Part shown: positions 30,465 through 38,002 of the stretch, in pieces | Position numbering within the stretch: the stretch's first letter is position 1 | Layout: each line of letters starts with the position of its first letter | Virus record (IMG/VR): IMGVR_UViG_3300036822_000079 | Span: 1 to 43,081 of that record | DNA length: 43,081 bases | Strand: one strand, 5' to 3' | From: a virus | The notes under the pieces: generated by a model | What the model was told of the DNA's origin: nothing | The model's database searches: none | The model's input: the letters and a program-made list of their open reading frames with translations, nothing else | Made by a program: the position numbers and the translations under genes

Positions 30465-30830
30465 TTAGAGCGGGACCTCTTGGCAACTCAAGCCTTCCCA
30501 CCGCACCCGCACCTGACCGTCGCGGGTGTTGGCCTCGAGCCCGGCCTTACATGTTGATCCAATCAAGGTGTACTGCATGTTATTGGCGAGCTGTGCCACA
30601 ACTGTGCTATCAGTTTCCTGCTCGAGCGCCTCGAGCGAGAGGCCGGGCATGGTGGTGATGTCACCCTCGATGTAAGGTACTCTGGGAAGCTCCTGGTATC
30701 CATGTACCCCATCCTGACCAGCTATCATGGTCCTCTCTACCGCCGACGGTGAGACGGTGAAATTGCCACGCAGCTGCAGCTGATTGCCGTCGACAGCGAG
30801 GAACGCGATTCCTGCGACCCGTTGGGCCAT
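30465..30830 (-). CDS. Tail tube protein (Mu gpM-like)
   Basis: This 121-residue protein starts behind GGAGAACGACA. It matches the tube family of Mu-like myophages: VAGIAFLAVDGNQLQLRGNF, TVSPSAVERTMIAGQDGVHG and YQELPRVPYIEGDITTMPGL, EQETDSTVVAQLANNMQYTL. Length and order after the sheath gene agree. It polymerises on the tape measure to form the inner tube of the contractile tail. Confidence 0.85.
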   Translation of the reverse strand: MAQRVAGIAFLAVDGNQLQLRGNFTVSPSAVERTMIAGQDGVHGYQELPRVPYIEGDITTMPGLSLEALEQETDSTVVAQLANNMQYTLIGSTCKAGLEANTRDGQVRVRWEGLSCQEVPL

Positions 30831-30881
30831 TGTCGTTCTCCATTTGTGAGGAAGGGCGCGCCGTCACGGCGGGCCAGAGGT

Positions 30882-30904
30882 GAGCGCCGCAGGGCGCGGC
30901 GCTC
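30882..30904 (-). terminator. Hairpin between sheath and tube genes
   Basis: GAGCGCCGC (30882-30890) and GCGGCGCTC (30896-30904) form a perfect 9-bp stem with a five-base loop just downstream of the sheath stop codon. There is no U tract, so it is probably an attenuator or RNA-stabilising hairpin that adjusts the sheath to tube ratio rather than a full terminator. Confidence 0.5.
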
Positions 30905-30911
30905 GATTTGC

Positions 30912-32729
30912 TTAGCCGACCAGGATCTGCGAGGCGGCGTTGAACGGCGACGGCGCCGGGCCGATGATCGCGGTATCGACGCCGCGGTCGTACTGCAGGC
31001 GGAACTGATTGAGCACCGCGAAGATGCGCAATTGGTTGATCAGATCGGGCGGATACAACACGTTCGCCCGGTTCGGATCATTCGGGTCCCGCTCCACAAG
31101 TAGATGCGCCTTGAAGGCCGCCAGATTCTCCACAAGGCCGTTGTATTCATCCTGCTGATAATCGGCGATCAGTTCGGCCTTGATGATGCCGGGGGTGACG
31201 ATTGCTTGCCCGGGTCCGAACTTGGTGCCGTCGTCGGCCAGCTTGTGACGTGGGAACTTGGTGGTGATGACGTGTTTCTGATTGCGCATCAGCTTGGCCA
31301 GCGTCGCCAAGGTAGTGACCAGCTCGTAGGCGTCGTCGGTCGCCCCGTACAGGTTGAGCTGATACATCGTCTGCTCACGCAGGATCATCGGCTGCTTGTC
31401 GCTGCCCATCTGCTGGATCGCGAGCCCAGAGCTAGCCAGCGAATTCAGCTCGACGAAGTCGAACTGATGGTGCTCCGGCGCGCCCTTGATCTTGTTGAGC
31501 GAGAGCGATTGCAACGGCCGCGCCGGATCGTTGATCAGCGCGCGTTGCGCCTTGGCGGCATAGGCCGCGGCCCATTCGAAGTTCGGACTCGGCGCCATGC
31601 TTTCGAACGCCATTGCCGAGACCACACCCGAATTGTTGTTGAGGCCCCACAACACCAGATCGGAATACTCGCCGCGCCTTGCCATGAACACGTGGCCGAA
31701 CAGCTGACGCTGCCAGCCCCAGCGGCCCTGGTCGGTGAAGCCGTATTCCTGATCGAGATCGAAGATGGTGTTGGAGTCGGTATAGCCGCAGGCGACGTAT
31801 TCGAACGGCGATTCACCCAGGTTGAGGATGGCATTGGTCAGCGACGGCGTGCCGACGCCGCCGGTGAGTGTGCCACTGGGCGGCAAGCTGATGCCGAGTC
31901 CGACCGGGGTCGCCTCGCCGCCACGACCGCCGTAGTAGTTGAGTTGCACCGTGATCTCATTGCCCGCGATGCCTTTCCATACCGCGGTGAGCGCCACCGT
32001 GCCCGTCGTGTTCACTGCCGACACCGGCAACGTGTCGTCATCGTTGATCGCCATCTCGATCGCCGAGCCGATGTCGTCGACGGTGTCGGTGGTGGCGATG
32101 TTGACCGGCACGAAGGTGCCCGAGATGTACAGGAAGATCGTTCCGGCCGCAGTCGGCGGCGTCGATATCACAATATCGCCGGTGGCAGCGCTGGCACCGA
32201 TCGGCTCTGATAACCCAGTTCCCCAAACCTCATTCGCAAAGTTATTGGCATAATAGGCTTGGAACATGCGCGCCAGTTCCGAGCCGTGGCCGAAGCGGGC
32301 GTTGGCCTGCGCCTGCGAGCCGATCGGAATTGGCACATCCGGCGTGGCATCAGCGATACTCGGGTCTAGCGCGACGATCAGACCGCCGCTGGTATATGTC
32401 CCAGGATTTAGGGTCGGACCAGTCACGACGACGGTCGATCCGGTCGTCCCCGTGATCGTTGTGTAGTTGCCATCGTAAGCGGTCGGGGTCACTCCTTCGA
32501 CAGTGATCGCTTGACCCACAGTCAGATTGAGAGCCGAGGACGTCGTGAACGTCGTTACGCCCGCTGCCCATGTCGCAGTGGAGATGCCCGAACTCGGTCC
32601 AGTCAACATCGTGCCCATCAAGAGAGCACGCAAGTTGATCGATGGCAGACCGGCCATCGAGGGGTCGACCTCCACCCAGTAGAGGGGCACTTTGATATTT
32701 TGCGGGATTTGTGCAAAGCTAATAGGCAC
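30912..32729 (-). CDS. Contractile tail sheath protein (Mu gpL-like)
   Basis: This 605-residue protein has a GTG start behind AAAGGAGGCGCAA. The N-terminus (SFAQIPQNIKVPLYWVEVDP) and the SQAQANARFGHGSELARMFQ motif are typical for Mu-type sheath proteins. The C-terminal part (NVLYPPDLINQLRIFAVLNQ, FRLQYDRG) is the conserved sheath end. Between about residues 47 and 125 a Gly/Thr/Val-rich beta domain (ITVEGVTPTAYDGNYTTITG) is inserted. The sheath contracts to drive the tube through the envelope. Confidence 0.88.
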   Translation of the reverse strand: MPISFAQIPQNIKVPLYWVEVDPSMAGLPSINLRALLMGTMLTGPSSGISTATWAAGVTTFTTSSALNLTVGQAITVEGVTPTAYDGNYTTITGTTGSTVVVTGPTLNPGTYTSGGLIVALDPSIADATPDVPIPIGSQAQANARFGHGSELARMFQAYYANNFANEVWGTGLSEPIGASAATGDIVISTPPTAAGTIFLYISGTFVPVNIATTDTVDDIGSAIEMAINDDDTLPVSAVNTTGTVALTAVWKGIAGNEITVQLNYYGGRGGEATPVGLGISLPPSGTLTGGVGTPSLTNAILNLGESPFEYVACGYTDSNTIFDLDQEYGFTDQGRWGWQRQLFGHVFMARRGEYSDLVLWGLNNNSGVVSAMAFESMAPSPNFEWAAAYAAKAQRALINDPARPLQSLSLNKIKGAPEHHQFDFVELNSLASSGLAIQQMGSDKQPMILREQTMYQLNLYGATDDAYELVTTLATLAKLMRNQKHVITTKFPRHKLADDGTKFGPGQAIVTPGIIKAELIADYQQDEYNGLVENLAAFKAHLLVERDPNDPNRANVLYPPDLINQLRIFAVLNQFRLQYDRGVDTAIIGPAPSPFNAASQILVG

Positions 32730-32781
32730 TTGCGCCTCCTTTTGATGTGGGATATTCTCACGATGCTACCTGGAGGAACAG

Positions 32782-33399
32782 ATGCTGCCTGACAACAACC
32801 AACAGACCTTCGTTTATTGGCTGCACGACGAGCGTTGCATTTGTCCGTGGCATCACGGCTACGTCGGGATCACCGCGCATCTCCCCGTCCGAATTGCTGC
32901 TCATCGGCGCGGGAACGGTAAGGGCGCGCATTCGCTGCCGCCCGATTTCAGGGTCCAAGTTCTTTTTGTTGGTCCGGGTATCGAAGCGCTCGAACTAGAA
33001 GCGCGTTTACGGCCGCGTCCGGGGATTGGCTGGAACCGCGCTGGCGGCGGTCAAAAATCCTGCATCGGCTACAAACATGCCGAGGCATTTCGGAAGCTAA
33101 AAGCAAAAGAAGCTGCTGGCCGTTTCAAAGGCATTCCCAAAACTCCCGAGCAGCGCGAGAAGATGCGACAAGCGGCGTTGCGTCGTTACACTGATCCTGC
33201 AGAGCGCGAACGCTCATCGAGCGATGTCAAGCGCGGCATCAAGACCAAGAACCGCGACTATGCTGGCGCCAAGAATCCCAACTACGGAAAGCTGACGTCG
33301 GAAGCTGCCAAGCAAAAAATGCGCGACAAACTCACTGAGCGCGGCGGCGTGACCGGCGAGAACAATCCTAACTACAAGCACGGCCGGTACACCGAATAG
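32782..33399 (+). CDS. GIY-YIG homing endonuclease with NUMOD3-like C-terminus
   Basis: This 205-residue protein starts behind TGGAGGAACAG and is the only plus-strand gene inside the late operon. The N-terminal domain carries TFVYWLHDE and HHGYVGIT, a GIY-YIG-type strand pair, an Arg-containing helix (LPVRIAAHRR), a catalytic Glu region (LELEARLRPRPG) and NRAGGG. The C-terminal 110 residues are basic with TPEQREKMRQAALRRYTDP, KNPNYGKLTSEAAKQKMRDK and ENNPNYKHG, repeats of NUMOD3 DNA-binding type. It is a free-standing mobile nuclease gene. Confidence 0.8.
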   Translation: MLPDNNQQTFVYWLHDERCICPWHHGYVGITAHLPVRIAAHRRGNGKGAHSLPPDFRVQVLFVGPGIEALELEARLRPRPGIGWNRAGGGQKSCIGYKHAEAFRKLKAKEAAGRFKGIPKTPEQREKMRQAALRRYTDPAERERSSSDVKRGIKTKNRDYAGAKNPNYGKLTSEAAKQKMRDKLTERGGVTGENNPNYKHGRYTE

Positions 33400-33444
33400 G
33401 GGAACCTCCATCGGGGGAATGGCGCGTCATCACGACGGGCCGAG

Positions 33445-33476
33445 CAGCCCTGGTCCCGCACGGGCTGTTTGGTTTT
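33445..33476 (+). terminator. Probable terminator after the homing endonuclease
   Basis: CAGCCC (33445-33450) pairs with GGGCTG (33462-33467) around an 11-base loop and is followed on the plus strand by TTTGGTTTT. It lies 46 bases downstream of the endonuclease stop and would stop plus-strand transcripts before they run antisense into the methyltransferase gene. Confidence 0.6.
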
Positions 33477-33477
33477 G

Positions 33478-33513
33478 TCAGGCGCGGGCGCCTGATTTAC
33501 TAATCAGGATTAG
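33478..33513. repeat. Two adjacent perfect palindromes
   Basis: TCAGGCGC/GCGCCTGA (33478-33485 and 33488-33495, two-base centre) is followed by CTAATC/GATTAG (33500-33505 and 33508-33513, two-base centre). They lie between the endonuclease and the methyltransferase stop codon. They could end minus-strand transcription, or mark the edge of the inserted endonuclease segment. Confidence 0.55.
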
Positions 33514-33525
33514 CTGATCATCCGG

Positions 33526-34095
33526 CTACGTCCGCATGAACGCGAGCCAACTATTCTCGATGTGTTTGATGCGCCAGCCCTGATCGGCCAGCCGTTCGAG
33601 CGTTGCGGTGACCTCGACCGCCGGGTTTCCCGCGTCGTGCCAAACAATGATGCCGCCCGGCCGAACCAACGCGCGCGCCAGATCGCTGTCGCGACTCACG
33701 CCCTGCTCGCTGTGATCGCCGTCGATGAATACCGCGTCACATGGCTCTAGCTGATCGGCGGTCAGCCGTTCCTCTACCATTAACAACCAGAACCGTTCAT
33801 CGCTGGCGACGTACGAACCGGCGGCGGTCGGCACTTCGCTTCGTTGACATGTCAGCGTGGTTTCGTGCCCCGCTGGCACATCGATGCCGATGTAGCATTC
33901 GAGCGACGGCACGTTGTCGAGCACGCGCTTTGCGGTGAACCCGAGATTGCAGCCGAACTCGATCATCACGCGCGGCATCACGCTGCGCACCAGCGCAACC
34001 AGCAACTCCGTCTCGTTCCGATTTAGATATTGGCTGACCGGACCTCGGATGCGCCCCGCACCGATCGAAGTTTGTGAGACGCGTTGCAGGGGCAT
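33526..34095 (-). CDS. SAM-dependent methyltransferase (class I, Methyltransf_24-like)
   Basis: The start at ATG 34095 shares one base with the stop of the glycosyltransferase gene (TAATG); 189 residues. Motif I is VMIEFGCNLGFTAKRVLDNV, followed by CYIGIDVP (motif II acid). The later motif CDAVFIDGDHSEQGVSRDSD, then LVRPGGIIVWHDAG, is characteristic of the Methyltransf_24 family, which usually methylates sugars or small molecules. Coupling to a glycosyltransferase suggests it modifies a transferred sugar; this is inference. Confidence 0.8.
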   Translation of the reverse strand: MPLQRVSQTSIGAGRIRGPVSQYLNRNETELLVALVRSVMPRVMIEFGCNLGFTAKRVLDNVPSLECYIGIDVPAGHETTLTCQRSEVPTAAGSYVASDERFWLLMVEERLTADQLEPCDAVFIDGDHSEQGVSRDSDLARALVRPGGIIVWHDAGNPAVEVTATLERLADQGWRIKHIENSWLAFMRT

Positions 34096-35291
34096 TACAT
34101 TTGCGCTTGATTTAGGGCGCTCGCCCAATCGTCCGGCACTTGCTGGCGACACAGGCTGACGTTCGCGTACCAAGGCGCGATCCAGCGCCAGCTCGCCCAA
34201 TGCGACAGCAGGCCGACCACGCGCGGATGACCGATCGCACCGGCGAGGTGCAACGCCGCGGTGTCGACGCTGATGATTTGCTGCATCCGCCACATCAGCG
34301 CGGCACAGTCGGCGAAGTCCTCAAATTCAAACGCTTTGACGCCGATGCGCGCCGCCTCCTCCTGATATTGGGCTTGCACGCTATAGAGTTGCGCGTCGCC
34401 GAGCGGCGAGATCAGGTCGCTGAGCGAGATCTCGCGTGGATAATCACTGAGGCTCGGGTTACCGATCGACCAAGCAAGGCCAATGTTGCGGCGGTCCGCA
34501 TCGATACGTTTGGACCACCGATCAACCAGCGCACGATCGACGTTGAGATAGGGTTTCCCGGACACGTGGTCGGGATGCACTTGCAGTACGTGCAGCAGAT
34601 GCAGCATCGGACAGAAGAAATCAGCGTCCTGCAGCGCCCCCACAACCGAACCGCATTGCGCCGCCAACCGCTCTAGCTCGCGCGGCATCAGCATGACCAC
34701 GTCGGCGCCCATCGCTTGAAGCGCGGGCACGTAGCGCAGCGTCTGGATGCTGTCGCCAAAGCCGTGCGCGTGAATCAGCAAAAGCCGCTTACCGCACAGA
34801 TCTTCGCCGTGCCATGGCTGCAAGCCCGCATCGAGCGCGGCGCGCACCGGCGGACGCATGAGCGAAGATTCCTGCTCGCAGCTCCAGTATTCCGCGAAGC
34901 CCTCGCGCCAATGACCGACGGCGAGCAGCACCATCGCGCGATTGAAGCGCGCGCGCAGCGTCGGCGCGATCCGCAGCGTTGCGTCCGCCTCGACCAGCGC
35001 CTCGTTGAACTGGTTGGCGCGATGCAGCGCGACCATGCGATTGAAGTGCGCGAGATAGTCGTCAATGTTGATGGCCAGCTCATTGGTGACCGCGCGGCGG
35101 CCGATCGACCGGCCGCCGTGTGTCACCAGCAGTTCGATTGGCACCGCGATCGGGTGGCCGTTCGAACGTTTGACCTCCAACACCTCGCCGTGCGCCGTCA
35201 GCCCCCGCCAGCCGTAGGCCGTTGTTTCGTGCGCGACCACCGGATCGAGATCCGGCAAGTCATCCACGGTTGTTTCGACGGCGGTGCGCAC
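34095..35291 (-). CDS. TPR-containing glycosyltransferase (GT9-like)
   Basis: This 398-residue protein has a GTG start at 35291. Residues about 75-150 are TPR-like (FNRMVALHRANQFNEALVEA, ARFNRAMVLLAVGHWREGFA). The C-terminal 230 residues match the heptosyltransferase-like domain: GKRLLLIHAHGFGDSIQTLR, VPALQAMGADVVMLMPREL, then NIGLAWSIGNPSLSDYPREI and SVDTAALHLAGAIGHPRVVG, ending SWRWI. This architecture is common in bacterial surface-glycan and flagellin glycosylation loci. It is unusual between phage tail genes; a role in virion protein glycosylation is possible. Confidence 0.8.
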   Translation of the reverse strand: MRTAVETTVDDLPDLDPVVAHETTAYGWRGLTAHGEVLEVKRSNGHPIAVPIELLVTHGGRSIGRRAVTNELAINIDDYLAHFNRMVALHRANQFNEALVEADATLRIAPTLRARFNRAMVLLAVGHWREGFAEYWSCEQESSLMRPPVRAALDAGLQPWHGEDLCGKRLLLIHAHGFGDSIQTLRYVPALQAMGADVVMLMPRELERLAAQCGSVVGALQDADFFCPMLHLLHVLQVHPDHVSGKPYLNVDRALVDRWSKRIDADRRNIGLAWSIGNPSLSDYPREISLSDLISPLGDAQLYSVQAQYQEEAARIGVKAFEFEDFADCAALMWRMQQIISVDTAALHLAGAIGHPRVVGLLSHWASWRWIAPWYANVSLCRQQVPDDWASALNQAQM

Positions 35292-35294
35292 TGA

Positions 35295-35702
35295 TCATTC
35301 GCTGGCGGGCGGGGTGGGCTCGCGCCGCTGGTCCTGGCGCTGATCGCGCCGCTCCTCGCGGCGCTCCTCGCCGGATTTGTTGTTGTCGTCGGCGAGCCTG
35401 ATCACGCCCTCGCGCAAGCGCCGCTGGGTGAACCGGTCGTTGGGCCATTCGATACTGCCGCTATCGCGGAAGCGCACACCGGTCGGCGCGTGTTTGATGT
35501 GCTTGCGGATCTGCTCGGCCGTCAGCCGCGGATGATTCTCGGCGGGCACGACGCGGAGCCCTGGGCGCCGGAGCGCGCGCAGCTTTTCCTGGTTCTCGCG
35601 CAGCTTGCGGCCGCGGATGCCGTCGATCGGCTCGGCCTTTTGGCTGGCGGCGACGTCTGCTTGGTTGGTTGGTTTGCTGGGCTGCATGCGAACGTTCACC
35701 AT
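35295..35702 (-). CDS. Basic/charged virion-region protein, 135 aa
   Basis: The start is at ATG 35702 behind AAGGATCAGCACC. The protein is rich in Arg, Lys, Glu and Gln (GIRGRKLRENQEKLRALRRP), with a short folded motif (HIKHAPTGVRFRDSGSIEWP, then NDRFTQRRLREGVIRL) and a very charged tail (EERREERRDQRQDQRRE). A similar FTQRxLxxG element occurs in the protein at 42512-42859. Function unknown; a small assembly or scaffold-like role is only a guess. Confidence 0.6.
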   Translation of the reverse strand: MVNVRMQPSKPTNQADVAASQKAEPIDGIRGRKLRENQEKLRALRRPGLRVVPAENHPRLTAEQIRKHIKHAPTGVRFRDSGSIEWPNDRFTQRRLREGVIRLADDNNKSGEERREERRDQRQDQRREPTPPASE

Positions 35703-35715
35703 GGTGCTGATCCTT

Positions 35716-35961
35716 TCATGGGCTGAACACGTATTTGGCTTTGATCTGCAGGCGCTGCGCCATCTGCTCCGGCGTGTCGGCGATCTTGATTCCGGTCGAC
35801 ACGTCGATCTCGGCCAGCGCATCACCGTTGATGTTGGATGCGTCGGCGAAACTCATAATGCGGATCTGCGTGCGTCCGGCCATGCGCAGCGCGCTTTCCG
35901 GTGCGGTGGCGGTGCCGACAATGCCGACGGTGGTGGCGCCGGAGAGATCCAGAATGCTCAT
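35716..35961 (-). CDS. Small virion-region protein, 81 aa
   Basis: The start overlaps the previous stop (ATGA). The sequence MSILDLSGATTVGIVGTATA, RMAGRTQIRIMSFADASNIN and GDALAEIDVSTGIKIADTPE is beta-rich and small. It ends in QRLQIKAKYVFSP. It lies between a tail protein and the charged 135-residue protein. I do not recognise a family. Confidence 0.6.
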   Translation of the reverse strand: MSILDLSGATTVGIVGTATAPESALRMAGRTQIRIMSFADASNINGDALAEIDVSTGIKIADTPEQMAQRLQIKAKYVFSP

Positions 35962-36587
35962 GTGATGGTGACGATCAGTTGGCCTTCGGCGAACGTCGCC
36001 GAGATATTGCCGGAGATCACTTGCGCGCCGCCCGCAATAGTGTCGGCGATCAGCAAGTTGCCGCCGGTCTGCGCATCGAAGAATCCCCAGCCGTAGGCGG
36101 TGCCGGGCCCCGGCATGGTGGTGAGCGGAAAGCTGATCGGCCCGACATTACTGAAGATGCTCGGGTTGGAACCGGTGGCGTCCGCATAGACCGAGAAGCT
36201 GATGACGTCGCCGAGTGCAATCGCGTTGTCGATCAGCGCACTCAAGGTGACGGTGTTGTTGGTGGTGTCGACGGCGGCGACGGTTTGGTCACTCGCGATC
36301 GAGGTTTCATCACTGACGCTGAACACGCTCATGCCCGGCACGATCCAGGTTGGCACGCTGGCGAAGTTCAAAACGGTGCCGTTGGCGACCGCGGCCGAGA
36401 CCGCGAGCTGGCCGGACACCTGGGCGCGGCCGTAGCCGTTGCCGGACAGCTCGGTGCCGCCGATGTTGGAATCCGATGGCAGCGTGGCGAACAGCGCCAT
36501 CCAGACTTCCGGCAACGCGGGCATCGGTCGTTGCCCGGTCACCCAGCGCCCGACCAGAGTAGCCACATAATCGCTGGCGCCGCTCAT
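35958..36587 (-). CDS. Tail protein (phage tail fibre-like N-terminal domain)
   Basis: This 209-residue protein starts behind AGGAGCGGTGAGCC. The pattern VWMALFATLPSDSNIGGTEL followed by SGNGYGRAQVSGQLAVSAAV, and a TVLNFASVPTW region, matches the small 'phage tail fibre protein' family: '...ALfTt.PsdsGGTElSGnGYaRv.v....f..a'. The C-terminal half is beta-rich with a Gly turn (GPGTAYGWGFFDAQTGGNLL). It probably belongs to the head-tail region or a side fibre. Confidence 0.7.
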   Translation of the reverse strand: MSGASDYVATLVGRWVTGQRPMPALPEVWMALFATLPSDSNIGGTELSGNGYGRAQVSGQLAVSAAVANGTVLNFASVPTWIVPGMSVFSVSDETSIASDQTVAAVDTTNNTVTLSALIDNAIALGDVISFSVYADATGSNPSIFSNVGPISFPLTTMPGPGTAYGWGFFDAQTGGNLLIADTIAGGAQVISGNISATFAEGQLIVTIT

Positions 36588-36599
36588 GGCTCACCGCTC

Positions 36600-37202
36600 C
36601 TAAAAAACCGGGTCCCAAGGCGACCTGAAGAACACCGACATGACGTAGCGCAGTTCGCCGATCGGGGTTTCGTTGTTGCCGCTGGCGAGACCGAACACGG
36701 TCTCTTTCTGGCCGCGCACGATCGACTCGATTTTGACGTCGCCCGCGTTTTCGAGATGCGACCACGGATTGGTGGTGCGCAGCACGTTCATCACCCAGGC
36801 GTCGCGAAAGATCCGCTGCATGATGCGGTTATAGGCCTGATCCAGGGTGCGCTCGGCATCGTCGGCGTTGTTGTTGGCGATGATCACCGAGAAGTGGATC
36901 GGCAGCGTGTGGCTGAACCGGGTATCGCCCGCGTTGGCATCGCCGTCCGGGCCCATGTTTTCCTTGCCGAGATAGATTCCGAGATACGGCAACGCGTTGG
37001 CCTGCACCGGGTCCATCTTGGTGCGGCGCTTGGTTTTGTAGTCGGCGAAAAACGGTTCGCGCTCGGCCACCGCAGTGAACAGCGTCTCGCGGATCAGATA
37101 ACCGGCCGACTGGATCTGCTGCAGCGCATTGGTCGGCGGCTGCGGCACGAACAACGTCGGCCAGCTCTGCGGCACTTCCTCCAATTCATAGAACAGGTTC
37201 AC
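36600..37202 (-). CDS. Head-tail joining / tail completion protein, 200 aa
   Basis: It starts with GTG in a GTGA overlap with the preceding stop. The protein contains YLIRETLFTAVAEREPFFAD, QANALPYLGIYLGKENMGPD, THFSVIIANNN-like strands (FSHTLPIHFSVIIANNNADD), a helix ERTLDQAYNRIMQRIFRD and a final strand region. The layout resembles the tail-terminator/completion proteins that follow the connector genes in tailed phages. The assignment rests on gene order and fold-like pattern. Confidence 0.55.
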   Translation of the reverse strand: MNLFYELEEVPQSWPTLFVPQPPTNALQQIQSAGYLIRETLFTAVAEREPFFADYKTKRRTKMDPVQANALPYLGIYLGKENMGPDGDANAGDTRFSHTLPIHFSVIIANNNADDAERTLDQAYNRIMQRIFRDAWVMNVLRTTNPWSHLENAGDVKIESIVRGQKETVFGLASGNNETPIGELRYVMSVFFRSPWDPVF

Positions 37203-37576
37203 GGTTGCACCGCCAGCGCCGGGATCACCAGCTTTTTCAAAGTCAGGGTGGTTTCGCCGCCGCCATTGCTGGAGACGTCGACCACCTCATAATCGGGCAA
37301 CGGCGGCAGGCCCGAGGCCGGGTCCATCGGGATGCTGATGAGGTCATGCTGGGCGGGCACCACGGCAAACTCGGCCTCGAGTACGTCAAGTGTGGTCTGC
37401 TGGTCGGACAAAAGTGAACTGTCTTCCAACGGCACAAAGACCGCCCCGGTGTGATAGATGCCGCGCGCGCTATAGCTCGGCATGCCCGGCTGCGAACCGA
37501 TCGGTTTGACCGAGATCGGCCGCGCCCATTCCGCGTAATTCGCCGCATAGACCTCGATGCCGAAATTAACTGCCAT
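37199..37576 (-). CDS. Head-tail joining protein, 125 aa
   Basis: This small beta-rich protein reads NFGIEVYAANYAEWARPISV, GIYHTGAVFVPLEDSSLLSD and QQTTLDVLEAEFAVVPAQHD, then YEVVDVSSNGGGETTLTLKK. The pattern '..g..f..le...lsdq.ttLdv.eaEf...P.qhD.i' is the one seen in small head-tail joining proteins. It lies between the putative neck protein (37580-37996) and the 200-residue tail completion candidate. Confidence 0.6.
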   Translation of the reverse strand: MAVNFGIEVYAANYAEWARPISVKPIGSQPGMPSYSARGIYHTGAVFVPLEDSSLLSDQQTTLDVLEAEFAVVPAQHDLISIPMDPASGLPPLPDYEVVDVSSNGGGETTLTLKKLVIPALAVQP

Positions 37577-37579
37577 GGC

Positions 37580-37996
37580 TCATTCCATCAGTTTGGCCCG
37601 GCGCAGCAGTTCGCTGATGCGCATGCTCAGCGATTCAAACAGCTCGCTGCGAAGGATCGGGCGGCCCGACCGGAAGCCACTGCGTTGGCCGGTCGGTGAC
37701 TTGGGCCGAGCGCCGCGTGGCACGCGCAGGAAGCTCGAACGATAGTGCTGAGTTGGCGGCCGTCCCGGCGGTTGGCCGGTGGGCGGCTTGTGCCATGTAC
37801 GCGAGCGCGGATAGACGTCGGTCTCGGCCGTGTTTTCATCCGGCCGATCGGTCTGCGGATACTTGCGCCGCATGTCCTCGGCTTGCCAGTCGGTCAGCTC
37901 AGTGGCGAAGTCGTTGGGCAGCGCATGCAGGTTCTCGAGCAACTTATCGATCGCGTCGGTGACTTCGCTCGCATCCATCTCCATGCGCATCGGCAT
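37580..37996 (-). CDS. Neck / minor tail protein (HK97 gp10-like, tentative)
   Basis: This 138-residue protein starts seven bases after the capsid gene. The helix MDASEVTDAIDKLLENLHAL and the following WQAEDMRRKYPQTDRPDENT, then a Pro/Arg-rich middle and a C-terminal helix ELFESLSMRISELLRRAKLM are visible. In size and position it resembles HK97 gp10-type neck proteins, but the Pro-rich middle is unusual. The assignment is tentative. Confidence 0.5.
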   Translation of the reverse strand: MPMRMEMDASEVTDAIDKLLENLHALPNDFATELTDWQAEDMRRKYPQTDRPDENTAETDVYPRSRTWHKPPTGQPPGRPPTQHYRSSFLRVPRGARPKSPTGQRSGFRSGRPILRSELFESLSMRISELLRRAKLME

Positions 37997-38002
37997 GGCG
38001 GA

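Noticed and set aside
31104-32210. 368-residue open frame on the plus strand
   Set aside because: Antisense to the clearly recognisable tail sheath gene; composition is Arg/His/Asp-rich and no domain is visible.
32782-33399. Endonuclease gene as a packaging HNH-type nuclease
   Set aside because: No HNH motif and no terminase nearby; the GIY-YIG strand pair and NUMOD3-like repeats fit a homing endonuclease better, and the orientation is opposite to the late genes.
35901-37292. 463-residue open frame on the plus strand
   Set aside because: It is antisense to four minus-strand genes with tight overlaps, has Arg/Asp-rich composition typical of shadow frames in high-GC DNA, and shows no motif.
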